A program made the position numbers and the translations under genes. This document shows positions 18,414 through 27,274 of a stretch of 64,000 nt of DNA, piece after piece. Location of the stretch: assembly GCA_903901335.1 (NCBI GenBank), contig CAIUQR010000130.1, positions 1 to 64,000 on the forward strand. Direction: 5' to 3'. The notes beneath the pieces were generated by a model, which saw nothing but the letters and a program-made list of their open reading frames with translations, ran no database searches and was not told the origin of the DNA. This DNA is from an uncultured delta proteobacterium (GTDB lineage Bacteria > Desulfobacterota > Desulfobulbia > Desulfobulbales > Desulfocapsaceae). Positions within the stretch are counted from its first letter, which is position 1, and every line of letters begins with the position of its first letter.

Positions 18414-20369
18414 ATGTTGGAGCTCAAGAAAAACGACGATATACTTATGGCTGTAGGAGGGATCGATTCAATTACTGCCGCAACGGCACTCATTGAAAAA
18501 AATCTTGATGCAGCTAATCTGAAAAAATTATCTCTGATCAAAAATGCTGAAGCATTGATCAAAGTAGCTAATGCAATTTCGATGTGTCAGCCGGATGCGG
18601 TTTTCGTGGATACCGGCAGCACTGAAGATGGTCAGTGGATACGGGAACATTCGCTCGCCAAGGGGGAAGAAAAAAAGCTCGCCAAAGAAGGACACACCAT
18701 TCACTTTGACTTACCGCAGGATCAGGCCCGACTTGTCAATCAAACATACTATATCATCAATGAAGGCGACAAGATGAGTTCCCTGGCCAAATCCGTTCTC
18801 CGCTCCGAGGCCCTGGATTACATAAAAAAATTCATGGTCGGCATAATGAAAGGAAAAACCATGATGGTTGGTTTTTACAGTCGAGGCCCGGTTGGAGCTA
18901 AGGCCGCAATCCCTGCCATTGAAATTTCTTCATCTGCCTATGTTTTACACTCTGCTGAGCTTCTCTACAGAAACTGCTATGCAAGCTTCGATGCTGAAAC
19001 CGAAAGGGCCGGTCTTTTTTTCACCAACGTCCATTCCGAAGGTGAAAACACCCCGGAAAATGTCCCGAACGCCAGAATCTTCATGGACAGAAGCTGGATG
19101 ACAACGTTTGCCACCTTCTGCACCTATGCCGGCAATACCCTGCTTCTGAAGAAAGGAAATCATCGTTTCAGCGTCGATTACTGCACCTATTACAAGGTTG
19201 AGGAGGAACTCTCCGAGCATATGTTCATCACCGGCATGACCGGTCCGGGCGGCAGAAAGACCTTCTTTGCCGGAGCGGCACCTTCCGGTTGCGGTAAGAC
19301 GACAACGGCAATGGTGGGCTCCGATTTTATCGGCGACGACCTCGCCCAGCTCTGGATAGCAGCAGATGGTACTCTCAGGGCTATCAACCCGGAGAAAGGC
19401 ATCTTCGGCATCGTCGAAGATGTCAATCTGGATGGCGATCCCTTCTTGATGGAATGTCTTCGAGGCCATGGCACGGAGGTTATCTGGTCAAACGTCCTCA
19501 TCGATGAGGATGGAATCCCCCATTGGGTCGGCCATGGCGAGGATCACCCCAAAAAAGGAATCAATTTCCAGGGCGAATGGCACGAAGGCAAAAAGGATGC
19601 TGATGGCAATCTCGTGCCGATGTCTCATAAAAATTCACGCTGCACCCTGGTTGCATCAGATATTGAAAATCATGCCACCCGGTTTTCCGAAGACCCAGCC
19701 GGAGTACCTGTCAAGGTTATAACCTATTCCGGACGGGATGGAGATACAATGCCCCCGGTATGGGTCGCAAAAAACGCCGATGAAGGTGTCGTTATTGGTG
19801 CCTCCATCGTCTCTAAGGCAACGGCTACCGAGGTTGGTGCCTCAGGCGTGCGCCGTCAGCCTTGGGCCAATGCCCCGTTCATCCCCGGCGCCCTTGCCGA
19901 TTATATGGATGCCCAATTCAAGTTCTTCAATTCTCGAAAATTCTCAGCTGCCGGGAAACCGATCATGGCCGGTCTGAATTACTTTCTCACCCATGAAAAC
20001 AGAGGGGGATCCGGTAAAGGGCTCCTGGGAGAAAAGAAGGACGTAAAAGTGTGGCTCGGATGGCTTGAATTATATGCAAACGGCGATGTTGAGGCCATTG
20101 ACTCCCCGATAGGTATGCTGCCCAAGTATGCTGATCTAAAAAGATTATTTGATTCAATCAACAAGGAGTATCCAAAATCGCTCTATGATCTGCAGTTTTC
20201 ACTGTACGTAGAGAATATTGTCAGTAGAATCAACATGCAGTCCGAGGCTTACGGAAAGGAAGAAGATATCCCTCCGCGTCTCTTTGATATCTATAGGAAG
20301 CAGAAATCAGCTCTCCTTTCTCTCAAAGAGAAGTTTGGGGCAGTTGTAGCAATCGATAGCCTGATTTAA
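18414..20369 (+). CDS. pckG: Phosphoenolpyruvate carboxykinase (GTP)
   Basis: Interconverts oxaloacetate and PEP with GTP/GDP, at the entry to gluconeogenesis. The 651-residue protein has the GTP-type PEPCK features: RGPVGAKAAIPAIEI, the kinase-1a P-loop APSGCGKTTTAM near residues 289-300, FIGDDLAQLWI (metal and GTP contacts), and the C-terminal GLNYFLTHENRGG. It is somewhat longer than typical 590-620-residue enzymes. ATG 18414 is preceded by AAGGAG and GAGG. It stands alone, with a terminator downstream. Confidence 0.95.
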   Translation: MLELKKNDDILMAVGGIDSITAATALIEKNLDAANLKKLSLIKNAEALIKVANAISMCQPDAVFVDTGSTEDGQWIREHSLAKGEEKKLAKEGHTIHFDLPQDQARLVNQTYYIINEGDKMSSLAKSVLRSEALDYIKKFMVGIMKGKTMMVGFYSRGPVGAKAAIPAIEISSSAYVLHSAELLYRNCYASFDAETERAGLFFTNVHSEGENTPENVPNARIFMDRSWMTTFATFCTYAGNTLLLKKGNHRFSVDYCTYYKVEEELSEHMFITGMTGPGGRKTFFAGAAPSGCGKTTTAMVGSDFIGDDLAQLWIAADGTLRAINPEKGIFGIVEDVNLDGDPFLMECLRGHGTEVIWSNVLIDEDGIPHWVGHGEDHPKKGINFQGEWHEGKKDADGNLVPMSHKNSRCTLVASDIENHATRFSEDPAGVPVKVITYSGRDGDTMPPVWVAKNADEGVVIGASIVSKATATEVGASGVRRQPWANAPFIPGALADYMDAQFKFFNSRKFSAAGKPIMAGLNYFLTHENRGGSGKGLLGEKKDVKVWLGWLELYANGDVEAIDSPIGMLPKYADLKRLFDSINKEYPKSLYDLQFSLYVENIVSRINMQSEAYGKEEDIPPRLFDIYRKQKSALLSLKEKFGAVVAIDSLI

Positions 20370-20386
20370 GCTTCAATCAACTCGAG

Positions 20387-20424
20387 AAAAGGCCGCCCTC
20401 CTGCAAGGGGCGACCTTTTTTTTT
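20387..20424 (+). terminator. Terminator of pckG
   Basis: AAGGCCGCCC and GGGCGACCTT form a 10-bp stem with one mismatch and an 8-base loop, followed by nine T. Confidence 0.88.
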
Positions 20425-20846
20425 CCACATTCCCCCATCTCCTCTGTCCGACACAACTCTTACTGATTCTTTTTTTTTGCCAGCATTGTCTCTCCTTCGA
20501 CCCCATTCCTGGGCTGATCATCCCCATTCTCAAATGGCAGTGTCTCGTAAAACCGACTGCCCTTCTTGATTTGTTTACCCTCTCCGATAAAAGTTAAAGA
20601 ATTGAAAATATAATTACTGGAAAATACGAAAAATACTTTACCAGTAATTTTTATTAAGTATTTTTGGTTATTGATTTGCTATCTTATCCATGACCAGTAC
20701 TATTTTACCAAATACGGCGAAGGAATACCGGTAATTTTTATTCATAATACCAATTGCATATTTTAAAAAAAATTACTTCATTTGCCATTCAGAAAACGAG
20801 TGAATACTGTATTCTGAAATTCAAGGTCTTTATTGGACAATTTAAA
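20425..20846. other. Gene-free, AT-rich region upstream of the rhomboid gene
   Basis: About 420 bp. A minus-strand open stretch near 20465-20600 would encode KKGSRFYETLPFENGDDQP but has no start codon; it may be the tail of a decayed gene. To its right is a repeated motif, ACC(A/G)GTAATTTTTATT, at about 20640 and 20727. ATTACTGG and CCAGTAAT form an inverted pair (20613-20648). These may be regulator-binding sites. Confidence 0.35.
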
Positions 20847-21746
20847 ATGCATACCAGTCTCAGTACACATGATGTTGAAGCACTCCTGCAGACTTCCGAC
20901 CCTGATCTTTCCTGGACCTGGTCATTTATTCTTACGGCTACACAGGTCCCCCATCACATCCAGATTAAGGATGATGTTTTCCTTCTTCTTGTTCCTGCGG
21001 AACACAGGTCGCTTGCCCTTCAGCAGATAACGGACTACTTTTTAGAAAATCAAGACTGGCCGCACAAACCCCATAATCCAGACCTGGAAAATAACAGGAT
21101 CCAGCCACCGACCCTGCTCTTCGTCGGCGCTCTCATTCTGTTTTACTCAATCACCGGTTCCTGGAAGAGCAACTCAATCTGGTTCCAGCAGGGAGCCGGT
21201 AATTCACAGGCAATACTTGAACACCATGAATGGTACAGGCTTATAACCGCCTTGACCCTGCATGCAGACGTAATTCATCTCCTGAATAACTGCATACTCG
21301 GCGGTTTTCTGCTTCATTTTTTCTTTCTTCTTACAGGCACCGGACTCGGCCTGTTTGCCCTCTTGATTACCGCCACGATCGGCAATTGCATCAATGTCGT
21401 TGTCCACGGCCCCGGGCACAATTTCGTCGGCTTTTCAACGGCTGTTTTTGGGGTGATCGGCATGCTTTCAATGCTCAGCTACAAAGACCGGAGCCGTACA
21501 ATCGACTCGCATGTTCTGCTACCCTTGATGGCAGGCGTTGCCCTGCTGGCCATGTTGGGGAGCGAGGGGGAGAGGACTGACCTCGGCGCCCATTTTTTCG
21601 GCCTGTTATGTGGTCTCCTCATGGGAAAGATCCTGTGTTTGCCACTGATAAAAAAGCCCCAGGACTCCCTCTTTCTCCAAATTGTGCTATTCTGCGTCTC
21701 CCTTTTCATTTTTTCGGCATCCTGGATTCTGGCCATACAGATATAA
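20847..21746 (+). CDS. Rhomboid family intramembrane serine protease
   Basis: A 299-residue membrane protein with about six membrane segments in the C-terminal two thirds. Rhomboid signatures are present: H139-x4-H144-L-x2-N148 in the first core helix, the serine motif GFSTAVFG with S197, and the catalytic His in LGAHFFGLLCG (H249). The residue after the serine is Thr instead of the usual Gly. Rhomboids cut membrane proteins within the bilayer. The N-terminal 80 residues are soluble. ATG 20847 is preferred over an upstream in-frame start at 20754, because the extra residues lack family similarity. Confidence 0.85.
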   Translation: MHTSLSTHDVEALLQTSDPDLSWTWSFILTATQVPHHIQIKDDVFLLLVPAEHRSLALQQITDYFLENQDWPHKPHNPDLENNRIQPPTLLFVGALILFYSITGSWKSNSIWFQQGAGNSQAILEHHEWYRLITALTLHADVIHLLNNCILGGFLLHFFFLLTGTGLGLFALLITATIGNCINVVVHGPGHNFVGFSTAVFGVIGMLSMLSYKDRSRTIDSHVLLPLMAGVALLAMLGSEGERTDLGAHFFGLLCGLLMGKILCLPLIKKPQDSLFLQIVLFCVSLFIFSASWILAIQI

Positions 21747-21949
21747 TGAAATACTATGACAATGTTTACTTTCGATAACTGATTTGTACTGTTACCTGGA
21801 GACTTTTTCAGAATCTTGTTTGCAAAACGTATCATCAGTACTTACTCTAGTACGGTACTTATTTACCATTTTCTTTATAACAATCCCAATAATCAAAAGG
21901 TTGCACGCGTCAGGCAGATATCTGCCCGGAAAAACCAGGAGAAACATCC

Positions 21950-23062
21950 ATGCCCAACCAGAATCAGGAACCCCCATGGGGAAAAAGAAGAAATCCTCAG
22001 ACCCCGGAAGAACTTATGGCGCTGCTGATCAAAAAGATTCAGGATTTTTTTGCAGATAAGAAAATGCCCGGTTCCGGAACGGAGAAGGATGCCCCTGCCA
22101 AGCCGACGCATCCTTTCGCCAGCCTCGGCAAGATCCTGGCTATCATCCTTACCGGAATTATCCTGCAAGGAATCTATTCGTCGGTGTACAAAATTGCTCC
22201 CAATGAGGTTGGTGTCATTCTTCAGTTCGGTAAATATTCACGGACCGTCAGTTCAGGCCTGCATGTCATTCTTCCCTATGCTGAAAACCTGTATAAAGTT
22301 GAAGTTGCCGATATCAAAAAAGAAGAATTCGGCTTTCGCAGCCGTTCCCCGGGACAGGTGACCACCTTCGACAGACAGGGGTTCGACAAGGAATCACTGA
22401 TGCTGACGGCAGACAAGAACGTTATAAATGTCGCCTGGATAGTCCAGTATAAAATTAAGGATCCGGTGGAATACCTCTTTAAGGTAAAAGACGTAAAGCA
22501 GGCCGTCCGCGATATCTCGGAAAGTGTGACCAGACGGATTGTCGGAAACATGGATTTTGACTACGTCCTCGGCAATCGTGATCTTCTCGCTGCGTCCGTG
22601 AAGGGAGAGCTGCAGTCTGAACTTGATAATCTGCACGCAGGAGTGGCTATCGGCACCGTCCAGTTTCAGGATATCAATCCTCCTGATCCGGTCAAACCGG
22701 CCTTTAATGAGGTCAACGAGGCCGATCAGGATATGAAACGGCTGGTCAACGAGGCCGAAGAGATCTATAACAAAGAGATCCCGAGGGCCAGTGGCGATGC
22801 CCAGAAAATTATCCAGGAGGCCCAGGGGTATGCCGCTGCCAGGATAAACAATGCCAAAGGCGAAACAGAACGCTTTCTTGATATCCTGAAAGAGTACAAA
22901 AATGCCCCGGACGTGACCCGCAAGCGCATGTATCTGGAAACCATGCAGGGCATAATCCCGACAGTTCAATCCGTATATGTCATCGATAAAAACCAGCAAG
23001 GACCGTTACCGCTCTTAAATATATCCGGTTCCAAAGACCTTCCGTCCGCAGGCTTAAAATAG
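21950..23062 (+). CDS. hflK: FtsH protease modulator HflK
   Basis: HflK forms a large membrane complex with HflC around the AAA protease FtsH. The 370-residue protein starts with a Pro/Gly-rich cytoplasmic stretch (PPWGKRRNPQTPEEL) and has one membrane helix near residues 60-80. The SPFH/Band 7 domain includes NEVGVILQFGKYSRTVSSGLH and the conserved DINPPDPVKPAFNEVNEA. AGGAG lies upstream of ATG 21950. It is followed by hflC after 27 bp in an hflKC operon. Confidence 0.93.
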   Translation: MPNQNQEPPWGKRRNPQTPEELMALLIKKIQDFFADKKMPGSGTEKDAPAKPTHPFASLGKILAIILTGIILQGIYSSVYKIAPNEVGVILQFGKYSRTVSSGLHVILPYAENLYKVEVADIKKEEFGFRSRSPGQVTTFDRQGFDKESLMLTADKNVINVAWIVQYKIKDPVEYLFKVKDVKQAVRDISESVTRRIVGNMDFDYVLGNRDLLAASVKGELQSELDNLHAGVAIGTVQFQDINPPDPVKPAFNEVNEADQDMKRLVNEAEEIYNKEIPRASGDAQKIIQEAQGYAAARINNAKGETERFLDILKEYKNAPDVTRKRMYLETMQGIIPTVQSVYVIDKNQQGPLPLLNISGSKDLPSAGLK

Positions 23063-23089
23063 ATCGGTCATTCACTTGAGGATAAGAAC

Positions 23090-24025
23090 ATGAAACAAGT
23101 AGCTCATTTTTTTCTGGTCGGTCTCGTTTTGCTGGCGATAGTCGTTGTTTATGACGGCTTCTTCATTCTGGAAGAAGGAACGCAAGCGGTCATTACCCAG
23201 TTCGGGGCTCCTGTCGGAGAATCCATTACCGAGGCGGGACTGCACTATAAAATTCCACTTATTCAACAGGTAAACCTGTTTCAAAAGCGCATTGAAATAT
23301 GGGACGGCGACGCCAATCAGATTACCACCAACGATAAGACCTACGTCTTTCTTGACATCACCGCCCGCTGGCGGATCGCCGATCCCCTGAAGTTCATGCA
23401 GGCTGTAAGAACAGTTACTCGCGGTCAATCGATGCTGGACGATATCATCGATGGTACCGTTCGCGACCTGGTGAACAAGAATGACCTGATGGAAATTATC
23501 CGCAGTTCCGACTGGTCTGAAAAGACCATGTTAAATACCACCGTAGACATCGGCACAAAACCGTTATTGGGACGAGACCAGATATCCAAGAAGATTCTGG
23601 AGGCGGCAGCAAAACTGACTCCTCAGTACGGTATTGAACTGAAGGATGTGATGTTGAAAAGAGTCAACTACATAGAGTCGGTCCGCCAGAAGGTCTACGA
23701 CCGGATGATTTCGGAAAGAAAACGGATCGCAGCCGAAAGACGGTCCTTCGGAGAAGGGCAAAAGGCCGAGATCCTTGGAAAGGTTGAAAAAGAACTGAAG
23801 GAGATTCACTCCAAGGCCAATAGAGAGGCGCTGATTACCAGAGGAAAGGCCGATGCGGAGGCAACGAAGATTTATGCCCAGGCCTATTCCCAGGATCCGG
23901 AGTTTTTTTCTTTCGAGAAAACGCTTGAAGGATATAAGAGTATTTTTGGTAAAAACACTTCACTTGTCCTGTCGTCAGATTCCGACCTGTATCAATATCT
24001 GAGAAGCGTCGCCGGCAAGAAGTAA
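23090..24025 (+). CDS. hflC: FtsH protease modulator HflC
   Basis: Partner of HflK. The 311-residue protein has an N-terminal membrane anchor (residues 6-24) and an SPFH domain (EEGTQAVITQFGAPVG; RVNYIESVRQKVYDRMISER, then a coiled coil rich in Glu, Lys and Ala). It is normal in length. The 3' end overlaps the 3' end of the convergent truA by 51 bp, so the last 16 codons are read on both strands. Confidence 0.93.
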   Translation: MKQVAHFFLVGLVLLAIVVVYDGFFILEEGTQAVITQFGAPVGESITEAGLHYKIPLIQQVNLFQKRIEIWDGDANQITTNDKTYVFLDITARWRIADPLKFMQAVRTVTRGQSMLDDIIDGTVRDLVNKNDLMEIIRSSDWSEKTMLNTTVDIGTKPLLGRDQISKKILEAAAKLTPQYGIELKDVMLKRVNYIESVRQKVYDRMISERKRIAAERRSFGEGQKAEILGKVEKELKEIHSKANREALITRGKADAEATKIYAQAYSQDPEFFSFEKTLEGYKSIFGKNTSLVLSSDSDLYQYLRSVAGKK

Positions 24026-24796
24026 TTGCCTGGCCAGTTCATCTTCATCGTAAAAGGCCCTTTCGAAAAACAAGCCGGATGCAGGCGCAGTATGGTTTGC
24101 CGGAACCTCGGAAGGGCCTTCGAACAGGCCCTTTATATCCTCTTCTTTCAGCCGGTGACATCCGGCCTCGACCAGAACCCCAACCATCCTCCGGACCATG
24201 TGCCAGAGAAAATGCGATCCGATTACGCGGATCCGGATCATGTCCTTCTTTAAAAATACCTCGACCTTGTGGACCAGTACACTGGTCGATTTTTTCAGCT
24301 CCTGTTTTTCAGCAAAAGCGGCATAATCGTGCATACCCACCATCGCCGCTCCCGCGCGCTGCATGGCGGGCAGATCCAGTTCCTCATGCACCCACCAGTC
24401 ATAACGTTTGCCGAAAGCTGATTTTCGTGTGCGGAGCTGATAGATATAGCTCCTGGCAATGCAGTTATGACGAGCATGAAAACGGCTGTCCGCCGCCTCA
24501 ACCGCCCGGACGGCTATATCCTTGGGCAGGGTCTCATTCAGCATCCGGGTAACCTCAGGCGGGGGCATAGGACTTGCAACCTCCAGATGAGCCACATATT
24601 CCAGGGCATGAACTCCGGCATCGGTACGGCCGCAGCCCTGAAGATCCAGAGCAATTTTGCCAAAAACACGCACAGCCGCCTTGAGCAGGTCACCCTGCAC
24701 CGTCCGGGCATCCGCCTGTTTCTGCCAGCCGCTGAAATTGGTGCCGTCATACTCAAGGGTAAGCTTGTAGCGACGGAGAGTACCTTTTTTGGTCAT
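23975..24796 (-). CDS. truA: tRNA pseudouridine(38-40) synthase TruA
   Basis: TruA converts U38-U40 of the tRNA anticodon arm to pseudouridine. The catalytic motif GCGRTDAGVHALE contains the nucleophile Asp. YKLTLEYDGTNFSGWQ and FLWHMVRRMVGVLVE are also family hallmarks. ATG 24796 gives 273 residues, the usual length. A TTG at 24871 with GGAG upstream would add 25 residues and cannot be excluded. It is convergent with hflC, with a 51-bp tail overlap. Confidence 0.93.
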   Translation of the reverse strand: MTKKGTLRRYKLTLEYDGTNFSGWQKQADARTVQGDLLKAAVRVFGKIALDLQGCGRTDAGVHALEYVAHLEVASPMPPPEVTRMLNETLPKDIAVRAVEAADSRFHARHNCIARSYIYQLRTRKSAFGKRYDWWVHEELDLPAMQRAGAAMVGMHDYAAFAEKQELKKSTSVLVHKVEVFLKKDMIRIRVIGSHFLWHMVRRMVGVLVEAGCHRLKEEDIKGLFEGPSEVPANHTAPASGLFFERAFYDEDELARQLLLAGDASQILIQVGI

Positions 24797-24887
24797 GATC
24801 TCTGAAATCTCCCTGTTGACAGCCTGTTGCCGCCCCGCGTCCTGCTGTGCCTGAATGGTCTCGTTTTCCAATGCCGCTTTCTCCAGG

Positions 24888-26465
24888 CTATTGACTCAAC
24901 ATGTGCATTTCGACAGCCCTTACGGCATCGGCAGCTGAACTCGTTATACCGCCTGTATAACCGGAGCCTTCACCTATCGGATAGATATTTTTTATACTGA
25001 CCGATTCATAATTTTCGTCGCGTATAATCCGCACAGGAGACGAGGTTCGCGTTTCTGCCCCTAACAATACCGCATGAGAGGAAACGAAGAGTGGAACTTC
25101 GTCTTTCCATTTAGCAAAGGCGGCGAGCAGCTCACCTACCACAAATCCTGGAACAATCTCTTTCATATCGGCTGGAACTACCCCCATCTTATACGAATTT
25201 TCGTTCAATCCGGCAGAGGTCCTCTCGCCTAAAAACTCCATCAGGTTCTGCGCCGGAACTCCCCATCTTCCTCCGCCTGCGTCAAAGGCCTTTCGCTCGA
25301 TGTCCTTTTGAAACTCTATGCCCGCCAGTGGATCGGCCGAGGGATAATCATCCGTATGACAGGTTACCACCAGCGCCGCATTGGAGAATGCCGATGACCG
25401 GCGGGAGTAGCTCATCCCGTTGACCACCATCAGGCCGTGACCGGAGGAGGCATTAATGACCTCACCTCCGGGGCACATGCAGAATGTATACACCCCTCTC
25501 CGGATTTTTCGATTGGTATAATTCAACGAATAGGTGGCGGCCCCCAACTGACGACAGTCCTTATATTTATTCCCATAGCGCATACAATTTATAATTTCGG
25601 CAGGATGCTCGATTCTGACACCGACGGCAATCGGTTTTTGCTCCAGGGCGATACCTTTGCGATGCATCATCTCCAAGGTATCACGCGCTGAATTTCCCAG
25701 GGCGACATAGATGCTCGAAGAAAGATATTCCCTCTCGCCGTTGATGACGATACCTGAAGCCTTGCCCTCTGCTATCAGAATATCCGTCATTTTTGCCCCA
25801 TAATATATCTCACCGCCTCTCTCAAAGATAGAGTTTCGTATATTACGAACGATTGAGCATAAGACGTCGGTCCCCAGATGGGGCTTGCTGATGTACTCAA
25901 TTTCCGCGGGGGCGCCAAATTTAATAAGCGTATGTAAAACCCGATTTGTAGCGCTCGAATTATTCTCTCTCCTGGAAAACAGCTTCCCATCCGAGTACGA
26001 ACCAGCGCCGCCTTCACCAAACTGGATATTCGATTCAGGGTCTATCTCCCTTTCACTGATAAATCTCTGTACATCGGCGGAGCGTTCTTCTAGCTTTTTC
26101 CCCCGTTCAAAGATGAGAGGTTTAATCCCATAATCAAGGAGTTCAAGCGCCGCAAACATGCCGGCAGGACCGAAACCTACGATTATCGGCCTCTCCTTCA
26201 TGTTGCCGGTTTTCCTCTCTGCCTGTGCTGGTTCTGTATAGAGAGGAAAGTTTTGCCGGTTTTCAAAGCCATCCGGGGTACCGACAGCTATTGTAATTTT
26301 GTAGAAGAACTGTTCCTTATTGCTTAAATCAAGTGATTTGCTCAGGATTCTGGCGATGGCTATATCTTCTGCGCCGATTCCCAGGATCTTGGCAGCGGCT
26401 TTTGCGTATTCGTCCATGCCGTCTTTTTCAACGGGAATCTGCAAATTTATACGTAGTAGATCCAA
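24888..26465 (-). CDS. FAD-dependent oxidoreductase (COG2509-like)
   Basis: A 525-residue flavoprotein with a distinct N-terminal domain (about residues 1-90), then the FAD-binding motif PIIVGFGPAGMFAALEL and a C-terminal FAD motif IYPIGEGSGYTGGITSSAADAV. The intervening core (FGEGGAGSYSDGKLFSR; TFCMCPGGEVINASS) matches what I know of a widespread but uncharacterised FAD-dependent dehydrogenase family. The substrate is unknown. The start is a TTG at 26465 with AGGAG at 6-base spacing. It lies 34 bp after the candidate selenoprotein gene and is probably co-transcribed with it. Confidence 0.85.
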   Translation of the reverse strand: MDLLRINLQIPVEKDGMDEYAKAAAKILGIGAEDIAIARILSKSLDLSNKEQFFYKITIAVGTPDGFENRQNFPLYTEPAQAERKTGNMKERPIIVGFGPAGMFAALELLDYGIKPLIFERGKKLEERSADVQRFISEREIDPESNIQFGEGGAGSYSDGKLFSRRENNSSATNRVLHTLIKFGAPAEIEYISKPHLGTDVLCSIVRNIRNSIFERGGEIYYGAKMTDILIAEGKASGIVINGEREYLSSSIYVALGNSARDTLEMMHRKGIALEQKPIAVGVRIEHPAEIINCMRYGNKYKDCRQLGAATYSLNYTNRKIRRGVYTFCMCPGGEVINASSGHGLMVVNGMSYSRRSSAFSNAALVVTCHTDDYPSADPLAGIEFQKDIERKAFDAGGGRWGVPAQNLMEFLGERTSAGLNENSYKMGVVPADMKEIVPGFVVGELLAAFAKWKDEVPLFVSSHAVLLGAETRTSSPVRIIRDENYESVSIKNIYPIGEGSGYTGGITSSAADAVRAVEMHMLSQ

Positions 26466-26499
26466 AGACCGCTCCTATCGCTCTTCATGAAATGTCTTT

Positions 26500-26745
26500 T
26501 TAAATCAATAGGCCACGAGGGTCGGGAACACGTTTGATGCCCTCTTTTTCAAATACCCTGTCCACGACACGGCGGACATCGCCTAAACATCATGCGCCTT
26601 TTGGATTCCTGGTCCGGCATTGACAGCCTCCCGCTTTCTTCTCCTCTTTGATTCTCTCTTCAATGGTAGATTTCCGGTGCTTTACAATATCGGCCTCAAT
26701 ATCGGATTCAGTATACTCGTAGCAGTAGCAGATCAGGTTGTCCAT
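26500..26745 (-). CDS. Candidate selenoprotein: small [2Fe-2S]/BFD-like metallochaperone with in-frame UGA
   Basis: Reading ATG 26745 to TAA 26500 gives 81 residues if the TGA at 26590-26592 (codon 52) is read through. Upstream is MDNLICYCYEYTESDIEADI and later GGCQCRTRNPKGA; downstream is CLGDVRRVVDRVFEKEGIKR. Cysteines are C6, C8, C41, C43 and C53, and the UGA precedes C53, where relatives I remember have a Cys-Cys pair. Just after the UGA, bases +12 to +18 and +25 to +31 form a 7-bp stem with apical loop CGTGTC, whose G and T are at +20 and +21. This fits the bacterial SECIS pattern. The alternative is a pseudogene with a nonsense mutation. It lies between DUF1456 and the FAD oxidoreductase. 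Confidence 0.7.
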
Positions 26746-26779
26746 GATTTCTCTCTGTGGTGACGGGAAACGGCTGCCG

Positions 26780-27274
26780 CTATTTCCGCCATACGGATTT
26801 TGCTTTAATTGAAATATCCGGCCGATATTTCAGGCGCAGGCCTTTTAAAAAATTGCGTAAAATCTGATCCTTGCAAAGACGATAGTGCTTATGGCCGGGC
26901 TTGCGGAAAAACGCACTTAATTCATGCTCGCTCATGGGCAGATCAGCCAGGTCCATAATATGCAGGATATCTTCGCCTTTCAGGTCCAAGGCAATCTTTA
27001 ATTTTCTGAAAATACTGTTGTTCGTCAAACGCTTCTCAGGTTCAGGTGACGGCCCTTCTTTCTTACCACGTCTATCGTAAATCAACCCATTGAGGAAACC
27101 GGCCAACTGCGTATCGCTGCACTTCAGAAAACCCGGATCGTCTTCTGTTATTAACAAACCGCTGATCTGCTCCCGCGTTACCTGCTGATCGGCCAAGGCA
27201 AAAAGAGCGATCATTTTCAAATCGCTATAGTCAAAGGTATAGCGGATACTGCGCAATATATCGTTGTTATTCAA
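26780..27274 (-). CDS. DUF1456 family protein (YehS-like)
   Basis: A 164-residue protein with two copies of the DUF1456 repeat: the first starts MNNNDILRSIRYTFDYSD, the second NNSIFRKLKIALDLKGEDIL. The family is found in many proteobacteria (E. coli YehS) and has no firm function. No membrane segment or catalytic motif is visible. The next gene on the strand, the candidate selenoprotein, starts 34 bp downstream. Confidence 0.88.
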   Translation of the reverse strand: MNNNDILRSIRYTFDYSDLKMIALFALADQQVTREQISGLLITEDDPGFLKCSDTQLAGFLNGLIYDRRGKKEGPSPEPEKRLTNNSIFRKLKIALDLKGEDILHIMDLADLPMSEHELSAFFRKPGHKHYRLCKDQILRNFLKGLRLKYRPDISIKAKSVWRK

